Assembly (NCBI GenBank): GCA_013154075.1
Contig: JAADDG010000222.1
Span: forward strand, 1-5,177
DNA: 5,177 nucleotides
DNA from: Campylobacterota bacterium
GTDB taxonomy: Bacteria; Campylobacterota; Campylobacteria; Campylobacterales; JAADDG01
Direction: 5' to 3'
The translations under genes and the position numbers were made by a program. Below are positions 1 through 5,112 of this stretch, in pieces. The notes under the pieces were generated by a model. That model saw nothing but the letters and a program-made list of their open reading frames with translations, did not search any database and had not been told where the DNA came from. Within the stretch, counting starts at the first letter, position 1. Every line of letters starts with the position of its first letter.

Positions 1-10
1 AGGCGTGTAG

Positions 11-475
11 ATGAGTGGGTTTAATTTCGATATATTGTCTGTTATTGTGGGCGTTGCTATAGGCTGGGTAGCCTTTTATATAAAACATTTGATTGAGATT
101 AGAAAGTATAAGAAGGAGATAGAGGAGTACAAAGGGCATCTAAACAGACAGATGAAAATTACCCAAGAGGGTAATAAGGCTTTGATCGATGAGATAGAAA
201 AACTCAAAAAAGAGAATGAAAATCTCAGAATTACGGTTAAAACTTTGGGACAAAAACCCGGTAGAAGCGAGCTTAGATTGTTAAACGTTTACGATTCCGC
301 TTTGAGAAAGATGATGTTGAAGGCTCCCGGTTTCTCCTCGGCTTGGGAGATGGCTTTGCAAGAAGCTGAAAGAGAGTATGAGGAGAACGAGAAAGGACTT
401 AGAACCGTTATCAAAAAGGTTTTTGGTCCGAGTATCTCTCATAAATCCGCCGAAGAGGGCGAAAACAGTAAATAG
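11..475 (+). CDS. Membrane-anchored coiled-coil protein of unknown function (154 aa)
   Basis: I do not recognise a named family. Residues 7-28 form one hydrophobic segment (FDILSVIVGVAIGWVAF...) with few charges before it and many basic residues after it (HLIEIRKYKK), so the bulk is probably cytoplasmic. Residues 29-78 are rich in E, K, L and I with heptad-like spacing, as in a coiled coil. Residues 79-139 are a compact region (GQKPGRSELRLLNVYDSALRKM, then APGFSSAWEMALQEAE) that looks like the conserved core, ending in a short hydrophilic tail. The ATG at 11 has AGG at 1-3, seven bases upstream, as a probable partial Shine-Dalgarno cut by the window edge. Anything upstream, including operon partners, is not visible. 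A strong terminator follows directly, so this is the last gene of its transcript. A role as an inner-membrane scaffold or envelope-associated factor is inference only. Confidence 0.85.
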   Translation: MSGFNFDILSVIVGVAIGWVAFYIKHLIEIRKYKKEIEEYKGHLNRQMKITQEGNKALIDEIEKLKKENENLRITVKTLGQKPGRSELRLLNVYDSALRKMMLKAPGFSSAWEMALQEAEREYEENEKGLRTVIKKVFGPSISHKSAEEGENSK

Positions 476-477
476 AT

Positions 478-639
478 TTAGGGCGAGGTGGAATACACCC
501 GCTCGTTTTTAGGTCTTTTGCTGTCTTGCTCTATATTTTTTATTATGTATATCGGCGCTATAAAGATATAGGCTATCGTAGCTACCAAAAAAGCTATCAA
601 AATATACAAAGGTAATCTTTTTTTCCAATTTCCCTTCAT
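478..639 (-). CDS. Small single-span membrane protein (53 aa), unknown function
   Basis: On the minus strand an ATG at 639-637 opens 53 codons ending in TAA (480-478). The product starts MKGNWKKR, has a long hydrophobic stretch at about residues 9-34 (LPLYILIAFLVATIAYIF...), then a polar tail, KNIEQDSKRPKNERVYSTSP. That is the layout of a small one-pass membrane protein; no signal-peptidase site or cysteine is seen. Support for a real gene: GGGAG at 653-649, nine bases before the ATG, and a perfect TATAAT at 679-674. The basic N terminus suggests it stays in the cytoplasm, but the tail is basic too. The gene converges on the 11-475 gene with a 2-base gap, and its last codons share DNA with that gene's terminator. 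I do not recognise the family. Confidence 0.68.
   Translation of the reverse strand: MKGNWKKRLPLYILIAFLVATIAYIFIAPIYIIKNIEQDSKRPKNERVYSTSP
481..510 (+). terminator. Intrinsic terminator of the 11-475 gene
   Basis: Bases 481-490 (GGGCGAGGTG) can pair with 496-504 (CACCCGCTC) as a nine-pair, GC-rich stem with one bulged A (486), one G-T wobble and a five-base loop (GAATA). G505 and then TTTTT (506-510) follow on the plus strand. The minus strand has no comparable T run after the stem, so it acts on plus-strand transcription. It begins five bases after the TAG stop of the upstream gene and lies inside the 3' coding end of the small minus-strand gene. Confidence 0.8.
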
Positions 640-673
640 TTTAATTTACTCCCTAATGTTTTTGTCGATATAA

Positions 674-679
674 ATTATA
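674..679 (-). promoter_or_regulatory. -10 box (TATAAT) for the small minus-strand gene
   Basis: The minus strand reads TATAAT at 679-674, a perfect sigma-70 -10 hexamer. Transcription would start near 667, giving a leader of about 28 bases that contains the GGGAG ribosome site. No -35 box is clear, which is usual for the vegetative sigma factor of Campylobacterota. The AT-rich setting makes chance matches possible. Confidence 0.55.
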
Positions 680-727
680 CAATTTTTTGGAGATGAAAAT
701 TTCTCTATGGAAATTGTTTTGGGTTTG

Positions 728-744
728 TGATTAAAATTTAATCA
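728..744. repeat. Perfect 17-bp palindrome in the divergent control region
   Basis: TGATTAAA-A-TTTAATCA has two perfect 8-bp arms around one central base. It lies between the minus-strand -10 (674-679) and the porin -10 (788-793), centred about 64 bases before the predicted porin transcription start. No T run follows on either strand that would suggest a terminator, so a binding site for a dimeric regulator is more likely. It is not a match to the FNR (TTGAT-N4-ATCAA) or CRP (TGTGA-N6-TCACA) sites. The regulator is unknown. Confidence 0.5.
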
Positions 745-765
745 TAAAATGAATGATTTTGTAAG

Positions 766-784
766 AAAGGATAAAGAATCCTTT
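766..784. repeat. Inverted repeat within the porin core promoter
   Basis: AAAGGAT (766-772) and ATCCTTT (778-784) are perfect 7-bp arms around AAAGA. The element ends four bases before the TACAAT -10 box, so it would occupy roughly -34 to -16 relative to the predicted start near 800. A protein bound there would cover the promoter, so it is a candidate operator. It lies upstream of the predicted transcript, so it is unlikely to act as an RNA hairpin. Confidence 0.5.
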
Positions 785-787
785 TTA

Positions 788-793
788 TACAAT
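788..793 (+). promoter_or_regulatory. -10 box (TACAAT) of the porin gene
   Basis: TACAAT follows a T run (TTTTTA). A start near 800 would give a leader of about 28 bases to the ATG at 829, similar to the leader predicted for the divergent small gene. No convincing -35 box is present; an inverted repeat occupies that zone instead. Confidence 0.55.
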
Positions 794-814
794 ATTGAGC
801 ACATCAACAAAATT

Positions 815-821
815 TAAGGAG
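815..821 (+). promoter_or_regulatory. Shine-Dalgarno that selects the third of three ATGs
   Basis: TAAGGAG is followed by T and then ATGATGATG (823-831), all in one frame. Spacing from the final G is 1, 4 and 7 bases for the three ATGs, so only the third, at 829, has normal spacing. Starting there also gives a conventional signal peptide, MKAIKLSL, without two extra methionines. Confidence 0.75.
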
Positions 822-828
822 TATGATG

Positions 829-2058
829 ATGAAAGCTATCAAGCTTAGCTTGGCTTTAGCGGCTCTTTTAGCCATGGGAGCTAATGCCGACGTTACTAAT
901 GTAAAATTTAGCGGAGATGCTAAACTATTCTACGGTACTAATGATGCCGATTCTCACGATCTTTTTGACAAAGCGGGAGCGATGGGGCAAGCAGCTGCCG
1001 ATTTGAGTATGAGTGCCGATTTGGCAGGCGGTGTTAAACTCGAAGCTACCGTTACAGGTCTTAGCACTTTGGGACTTGAAAATAATCTTGTGAGCGCTAT
1101 TTGGGCGGGATTTGACAATAGTGCCAACGGAAGTAACCCTCTAAACACTCAATGGTGGCTTAAAGAGGCTTATTTGGTAAAAACTTTCGGAAATACCACC
1201 TTGAAAATCGGACGCCAAACTTTGGATACGCCTCTTGCGTTTACTGAGACATGGAACATAGCAGAGAACACTTTTGATGCCGCTGTAATAGTAAATCAAG
1301 ATCTTCAAGATACCACTTTGGTAGGTGCTTGGTTAGGTAGAGGAAACGGTGCGAGCGGTTTTTCTGTAACTCAAGCTGCTGCCGGTGGAGAGGACCCTTT
1401 CAGAACTTACGGTTCCGCTATAGATCCTGCAAGTGCTTCGGGCGCTTATGCTTTCGGATTGGTGACAAAAGCCGTTCCGGGACTTACTTTCCAAGGCTGG
1501 TATTATGATGTGGTTCAAATCGCTCAAGCTTATTGGTTTCAAGGAGATCTAAACGTAGAGGCTGTTCCAGGACTTACTTTCGGAGCTCAATATGCCAATA
1601 TCTCTCCCGATGATCACTATAGCTGGGAAGATTCAAAAGGCTGGGCGATTAAGCTCGGATACGATTTCCAAAACGGTCTTAAAGCAAGTGCGGCTTATTC
1701 TTCTGTAGATGAGGATGGTGTTGTAAATATTTCAAATACGGCTACCGGAACAAACGGATCTCAATCTAAACTCTATACGGAGGCTTGGTGGAACTTCGGA
1801 TACGTAGGTGCCGCGGGAACGGATGCTTATAACGTATCTTTGGAGTATACCGCTCAAAATATAGCAGATTTCGGTCTATACTATACCGATACTTCCAATG
1901 ACAATAGTAATGTGGATATGAAAGAGGTTGCTTTAACGGCCGCTAAGTCTTACGGGCCTCTTGATGTAACTTTGGCTTACATCTATACAGATGCGGATGA
2001 TCAAAACAACGGAGACTCTTACAACACTCTTCAAGCGTATTTCACTTACAACTTCTAA
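829..2058 (+). CDS. Outer-membrane porin, OprD-like family of Campylobacterota (409 aa)
   Basis: Predicted beta-barrel channel for passive entry of small solutes across the outer membrane. With the start at 829, residues 1-20 are a Sec signal peptide (MKAIK, a Leu/Ala core, then GANA) with cleavage expected before DVTNV. The mature chain of about 389 residues has alternating polar and aromatic strands and ends in ...QAYFTYNF, the C-terminal phenylalanine typical of BAM substrates. The stretch GRQTLDTP (about 128-135) followed by a TETWNIAENTFDA segment resembles the conserved arginine/aspartate-proline region of OprD-like porins, from memory of the family. VPGLTF occurs twice, at 216-221 and 246-251, as two similar strands. 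Family assignment is confident; the substrate cannot be read. The gene has its own promoter and terminator, and operator-like repeats upstream suggest regulated expression. Confidence 0.88.
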   Translation: MKAIKLSLALAALLAMGANADVTNVKFSGDAKLFYGTNDADSHDLFDKAGAMGQAAADLSMSADLAGGVKLEATVTGLSTLGLENNLVSAIWAGFDNSANGSNPLNTQWWLKEAYLVKTFGNTTLKIGRQTLDTPLAFTETWNIAENTFDAAVIVNQDLQDTTLVGAWLGRGNGASGFSVTQAAAGGEDPFRTYGSAIDPASASGAYAFGLVTKAVPGLTFQGWYYDVVQIAQAYWFQGDLNVEAVPGLTFGAQYANISPDDHYSWEDSKGWAIKLGYDFQNGLKASAAYSSVDEDGVVNISNTATGTNGSQSKLYTEAWWNFGYVGAAGTDAYNVSLEYTAQNIADFGLYYTDTSNDNSNVDMKEVALTAAKSYGPLDVTLAYIYTDADDQNNGDSYNTLQAYFTYNF

Positions 2059-2071
2059 TTCGCTTTGAAAA

Positions 2072-2097
2072 AGAAAGGGCGATTTTTCGCTCTTTCT
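2072..2097 (+). terminator. Terminator of the porin gene
   Basis: AGAAAGGGCGA (2072-2082) pairs with TCGCTCTTTCT (2087-2097) as an 11-pair stem with one G-T wobble and a TTTT loop, starting 13 bases after the porin stop. The downstream tail (CTTCAATTTCC) is pyrimidine-rich but not a pure T run, so efficiency is uncertain. Confidence 0.7.
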
Positions 2098-2162
2098 CTT
2101 CAATTTCCTCAAAAAAATATAAAAAAAATTTTATTTCCTACGATATTAATTTAGCTAACTGA

Positions 2163-2171
2163 TGTTATACG
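2163..2171 (+). promoter_or_regulatory. Possible extended -10 promoter of the FapA-like gene
   Basis: TG-T-TATACG fits the extended -10 pattern (TGn then TATAAT) with two mismatches in the hexamer. It would start transcription near 2178, about 28 bases before the TTG start, a leader length like those of other genes here. TATAAA at 2183-2188 is an alternative, but would leave a leader of only about 10 bases. Confidence 0.35.
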
Positions 2172-2205
2172 ATTTTTGTTTCTATAAAAATTATAAGGAA
2201 AGATA

Positions 2206-4143
2206 TTGGGACTGTTTGCTAAGCTGCTTAAAAAAGACAGAAGTGAAGATACCGTTCAAGAAAAGAGGGAAGTCGAGATAGAATTCGATAACGTTACTTT
2301 AGAAACTGAAAATATTTTAAATACGATCAAAGATGTGGCAAGATCTCAGAAAGTTAATCCCTCTTTATTGGATTTCGATATTTTGGATTACAAAACTTTT
2401 TATAAAGACGATACGAAAAGCGATGCCCAGTGGCAGGAACTCACCAAAAATAATATAGTAAATCTCGATAAAGAGAAATTTTTCCTAAATCCTTCCATCT
2501 ATTTAAAACAGATATACAATATAACTATAAGGAAAAAAGAGCCCAAAGAGCATTTTACTTTAGATCTTACGGTGGCGGTGAATAAGCTTTTTACGAAAGT
2601 TACCGTAAATATTAAAAAAAGCGACAATATCCATTACTACTCCAAACTCGAACAAGATCTTTTGGATGAAATTAACAAAAAGAAAGTAAAAGCCGGGATT
2701 ATGCTCGGAGTCTTTGAAGGTTCTCTTTCAAGGGAAGTAAAAAAGATCGTTTATAAAATAAAGATGGATAAGATGTTGAAAGAGGATCAGTCCTTTTTAG
2801 CTTGTGAGGGTTTCGAGCCCGAGAGAAGTATAGATGATAGAATCATTTTTCACTATAAAAGTAAATTTAAAAAAGAGGATGAAAACGGCAGAGTGGATCA
2901 TACTAAAAAGGGTGTGATTTTACCTGTAAATAAGGGTGAAGTGATAATAGAGTATATCAAAGCCAAAAAGGGTGTAAACGGTAGAAATTGTAAAGGTAAA
3001 TTTATCAGAGTAAAAGAGCCTGTGGAAAGATATAAAGATATGATAGAGGTTACCGAAAATATAGAAGTTAAGGAGGAAGAGGACAGAATCTTATATATAG
3101 CTAAGAAAAACGGTTATGTAAATCAGATCAAGAGAGGGGTTTACGATATAGGAGATAAGATGGAGGTGGGTGTCGTAAATCTCAAATCTACCGGATCGAT
3201 AGAGGCGGGTACCGATACGGATGTAAAGCTTCATATAAAAGATAAAAGTGTTTTTAACGATGCCGTGGGTCCCGGTATGCAGATAGAATCGTCTCATATA
3301 AATATTCAAGGTAATGTCGGAAGCGGTGCGGTTTTGAAAGCGAACGATTTGGTAATCGGAGGACAAACTCATCAAAATTCCAAAATTTTTACAAAAACGG
3401 GAAAGATAAATGTACATAGAGGTAAGGTTGAAGGAAAAGAGATTTTAATAAACAGATTAGAGGGTGGTTATGTAGAGGCGGATGTGGTAAAAATCTCTCA
3501 GGCAGTGGGAGGACATATAAAGGCTAAAAAGATTATAGTTAAACAGCTTATGTCAAACTCTAAACTTAGCGCTTCTAAGCTGATAGAGATAAAAGAGCTC
3601 AAAGGAAGCGATAATAAATTTTTTATAGATCCCACGGTTGAGAGGGATTTTGTTCAAAAAAGAGACGATATAAAAAAAGAGATAGAAAGAATAAAAAATC
3701 TTTTAAAAACTTTGCCCCAAAAAGGTCTTCAAAAACAGGCTCTTATAGATAAAAATAGAGATACGATCGAATCTATAAAGAAAAAGATCGCCGAATATGA
3801 GGCGCTAAATAGAAAACCTCCCGCCACGTTTACCGATAAGGTGGAGAAATTTGAGAAGTTGAAAGAGAGCTATGAAAAAATTCAAGAGCAAATAAGGGAA
3901 AACAGAGAGCTTTTAGCCCAAAAAGAGAAAGAGCTTGTAGATCTTCAAAAAAGTATTTTTAAAGCCAGAGTGGTGGTTCACTCTCCTTGGACCGATTTTA
4001 ATGAAGTTACGTTTAGACTTATAACTCCTCCTAAGAATTTGACTTACTATCCCGATAAAGGGGAGGATGTAAAAATAGTCTATCTAAAGCCCAAAGATGA
4101 AGAGCATAAGGATTTTGAGATAGTAAAGAGAAGAACCCTTTGA
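2206..4143 (+). CDS. fapA: FapA / DUF342 family protein (flagellar assembly protein A-like, 645 aa)
   Basis: A soluble multi-domain protein; no signal peptide or membrane span is visible. Residues 1-160 are a variable N-terminal region. About 160-270 match the FapA N-terminal pattern, with VKAGIMLGVFEGSL, RSIDDRIIFHY and GEVIIEYIKAKKGVNGRNCKGK. About 303-466 are short glycine-punctuated strands (KSTGSIEAG, NIQGNVGSG, TGKINVHRG, GGYVEAD, GGHIKAKK) typical of the right-handed parallel beta-helix of DUF342. About 477-583 are a long Lys/Glu-rich coiled coil, and 585-645 a small beta-rich C-terminal domain. The start is TTG at 2206 with AAGGA (2195-2199) six bases upstream; no ATG in frame gives a comparable site. 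FapA was named in Vibrio vulnificus, where it affects motility and polar flagellation. No flagellar genes are visible here, so a flagellar role is inference and the symbol is tentative. No terminator is seen before rpsU. Confidence 0.85.
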   Translation: MGLFAKLLKKDRSEDTVQEKREVEIEFDNVTLETENILNTIKDVARSQKVNPSLLDFDILDYKTFYKDDTKSDAQWQELTKNNIVNLDKEKFFLNPSIYLKQIYNITIRKKEPKEHFTLDLTVAVNKLFTKVTVNIKKSDNIHYYSKLEQDLLDEINKKKVKAGIMLGVFEGSLSREVKKIVYKIKMDKMLKEDQSFLACEGFEPERSIDDRIIFHYKSKFKKEDENGRVDHTKKGVILPVNKGEVIIEYIKAKKGVNGRNCKGKFIRVKEPVERYKDMIEVTENIEVKEEEDRILYIAKKNGYVNQIKRGVYDIGDKMEVGVVNLKSTGSIEAGTDTDVKLHIKDKSVFNDAVGPGMQIESSHINIQGNVGSGAVLKANDLVIGGQTHQNSKIFTKTGKINVHRGKVEGKEILINRLEGGYVEADVVKISQAVGGHIKAKKIIVKQLMSNSKLSASKLIEIKELKGSDNKFFIDPTVERDFVQKRDDIKKEIERIKNLLKTLPQKGLQKQALIDKNRDTIESIKKKIAEYEALNRKPPATFTDKVEKFEKLKESYEKIQEQIRENRELLAQKEKELVDLQKSIFKARVVVHSPWTDFNEVTFRLITPPKNLTYYPDKGEDVKIVYLKPKDEEHKDFEIVKRRTL

Positions 4144-4171
4144 CAATTTAATATTTTAACAAAGAAAATTT

Positions 4172-4180
4172 TGATACAAT
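4172..4180 (+). promoter_or_regulatory. Extended -10 promoter of rpsU
   Basis: TG-A-TACAAT is an extended -10 element with one mismatch in the hexamer. Transcription from about 4187 would give a leader of about 33 bases, so rpsU can be expressed independently of the upstream gene. TTGACA at 4140-4145 is too far upstream (29 bases) to serve as its -35. Confidence 0.65.
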
Positions 4181-4202
4181 ATCACTTCCCAATTTTTAAC
4201 CG

Positions 4203-4215
4203 GAAAGGTGGTGAT
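4203..4215 (+). promoter_or_regulatory. Unusually long Shine-Dalgarno of rpsU
   Basis: GAAAGGTGGTGAT matches the ideal complement of the bacterial 16S 3' tail (GAAAGGAGGTGAT) at 12 of 13 positions. The core ends at 4211, eight bases before the ATG at 4220. It is the longest ribosome site in the window and fixes the start at 4220, not at the GTG codons (4208, 4211) that lie inside it. Confidence 0.8.
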
Positions 4216-4219
4216 AGTA

Positions 4220-4432
4220 ATGCCGGGTATTCTTGTACACCCGAACGAGTCTTTCGAGGAGGCGTATAGGAAGTTTAAAAAGCAGGTTGATAGAAATCTG
4301 ATCGTTACCGAAGCGAGAGCGAGAAGATTTTATGAGCCGATGACCGAAAAGCGTAAGAAACAAAAAATTAACGCTCGAAAGAAAATGCTTAAAAGACTCT
4401 ATATGCTTCGAAGATATGAAGCCAGACTCTAA
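4220..4432 (+). CDS. rpsU: 30S ribosomal protein bS21 (70 aa)
   Basis: Small, very basic protein of the 30S subunit that sits near the 3' end of 16S rRNA on the platform and helps start-site recognition during initiation. The sequence is characteristic: MPGILVHPNESFEEAYRKFK at the N terminus, a central helix with ARARRFYEPMTEKRKK, and an Arg/Lys-rich C terminus (MLKRLYMLRRYEARL). At 70 residues it is of ordinary family length and appears intact. In-frame GTG codons at 4208 and 4211 would add MVIV, but they fall within the Shine-Dalgarno and the family starts MPG, so ATG 4220 is chosen. It has its own extended -10 promoter in the 76-base gap after the FapA-like gene and a GC-rich terminator just downstream, so it is probably monocistronic with possible read-through from upstream. 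Confidence 0.97.
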   Translation: MPGILVHPNESFEEAYRKFKKQVDRNLIVTEARARRFYEPMTEKRKKQKINARKKMLKRLYMLRRYEARL

Positions 4433-4442
4433 TTACTACTTA

Positions 4443-4474
4443 GGCGGTACGCTTTTGCGTATCGCCGCCTCTTT
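4443..4474 (+). terminator. Terminator of rpsU
   Basis: GGCGGTACGC (4443-4452) pairs with GCGTATCGCC (4457-4466) as a 10-pair stem with one G-T wobble and a TTTT loop. It begins 10 bases after the rpsU stop. GCCTCTTT follows at once, and another T run (ATTTTT) about 15 bases later. An alternative register pairs AGGCGG (4442-4447) with CCGCCT (4465-4470), leaving a three-base bulge but placing CTTT closer to the stem. Either fold is a good intrinsic terminator. Confidence 0.85.
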
Positions 4475-4534
4475 AAAGATTTTTCCCCTTATCCGATTTA
4501 TCTACTAAAAACCTAATTTGAAAAAGGATATGAG

Positions 4535-4978
4535 ATGATAAAGAAAAGCTTTTTGATTTTGGCCTCCGCTATTTTGGTATTTGCTTCTGAGGGTTCCGAT
4601 ATGCAACAGATGAGCGGTCAGGATATGTTTAATATTTTAAAACCTCAAATGAGTAAAATGTATGATAGTGTAATTCCTATGATAGAAAAAGCAGAAGAGT
4701 GTTTCCAAAACGCCAAAACGAAAGAGGCCGCTGTGAAATGTTCGGAAACCATGATGCAAGAGAGTGCTAAGTTTATGCCTCCAGGAATGGCGAAAGAGGC
4801 TATGAATAGCGAAGATTATAAAAATTTCGAATGGAATGACGAAGTTCGCAAAAAAACTGTGGAAGATCTTAGAAAAAGTAAAATCGAGATGCAAAAAATG
4901 CAAAAATGTATAAATAATAGTAAAACGATGAAAGATATGGATATCTGTATGAAAGAGATAGGCGTTGAGAAGAGGTAA
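4535..4978 (+). CDS. Secreted Met-rich protein with twin C-x12-C motifs (147 aa), unknown function
   Basis: I do not recognise a named family. Residues 1-17 are a Sec signal peptide (MIKKSFLILASAILVFA) with cleavage likely before SEGSD, so the product is probably periplasmic. The mature chain is almost all helix-forming. It has exactly four cysteines in two matching pairs: C56 and C69, C125 and C138, each C-x2-N-[AS]-K-T-x6-C. This suggests two helical hairpins each closed by a disulfide. Methionine is abundant (17 of 147) and includes QQM, MM and MQKMQK clusters. The start is ATG 4535, six bases after AAAAAGGA (4521-4528). No strong promoter is seen in the 102-base gap after rpsU; TATCTA at 4499-4504 is a weak -10 candidate. 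Oxidative-stress, metal-binding or chaperone roles are possible but unproven; I infer only an oxidised periplasmic helical protein. Confidence 0.85.
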   Translation: MIKKSFLILASAILVFASEGSDMQQMSGQDMFNILKPQMSKMYDSVIPMIEKAEECFQNAKTKEAAVKCSETMMQESAKFMPPGMAKEAMNSEDYKNFEWNDEVRKKTVEDLRKSKIEMQKMQKCINNSKTMKDMDICMKEIGVEKR

Positions 4979-4987
4979 TCCTCTTCT
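4968..4987. terminator. Hairpin at the 3' end of the 4535-4978 gene (possible weak terminator)
   Basis: AGAAGAGG (4968-4975) and CCTCTTCT (4980-4987) are perfect 8-bp arms around the loop TAAT, which contains the stop codon TAA. Two more G-T wobbles can extend the base. There is no proper T run after it on the plus strand (TGATCCTTCC), so termination is uncertain; it may instead stabilise the mRNA 3' end. Confidence 0.5.
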
Positions 4988-5100
4988 TGATCCTTCCATT
5001 AAAATATAAGTAATTTAAATAAAAGCCTCCTTTAAATTTCCGCTTTCTAAAATCTCTCTTAAAATGGGCTTAAAGCTAATTAATTTCCCCACTTTTACGC

Positions 5101-5106
5101 TATAAT
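5101..5106 (+). promoter_or_regulatory. Perfect TATAAT -10 box next to the last gene start
   Basis: TATAAT is followed by six bases (AATTCT) and then the ATG at 5113. A start about seven bases after the hexamer would fall on the A of that ATG. No -35 box is clear at the expected distance; the preceding 25 bases are T- and C-rich. The intergenic stretch 4988-5100 otherwise holds only an AT-rich inverted repeat (5012-5038) and no recognisable gene. Confidence 0.65.
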
Positions 5107-5112
5107 AATTCT

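Noticed and set aside
728..744. FNR or CRP binding site
   Set aside because: The half-sites and spacing do not fit TTGAT-N4-ATCAA or TGTGA-N6-TCACA, so no named regulator is assigned.
954..1542. Two minus-strand frames (954-1148, 1333-1542) inside the porin gene
   Set aside because: Antisense shadows of a clear porin; no start signals and low-complexity translations.
2163..2230. ATG at 2163 upstream of the FapA-like gene as a start
   Set aside because: It is in a different frame from the FapA-like gene and has no Shine-Dalgarno; the TTG at 2206 has a well-placed AAGGA and yields a sensible N terminus.
3091..3417. Minus-strand frame of 108 codons inside the FapA-like gene
   Set aside because: Antisense to the beta-helix coding region, with no ribosome site and an unpatterned translation.
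4208..4219. GTG starts at 4208 or 4211 for rpsU
   Set aside because: They lie inside the Shine-Dalgarno, and bS21 proteins begin MPG, matching the ATG at 4220.
4530..4538. Mini upstream frame ATG-AGA-TGA overlapping the start of the 4535 gene
   Set aside because: Its ATG is only one base from the Shine-Dalgarno, too close for initiation, while the ATG at 4535 has ideal spacing. A regulatory role is not supported by anything else.
4637..4999. Minus-strand frame of 120 codons
   Set aside because: It lies almost wholly antisense to the secreted protein gene, which has a signal peptide and a good ribosome site. Its translation is rich in F and H as expected from an antisense shadow. An AAAGGAGG on the minus strand near 5027-5034 is about 26 bases from its ATG, too far to serve it.
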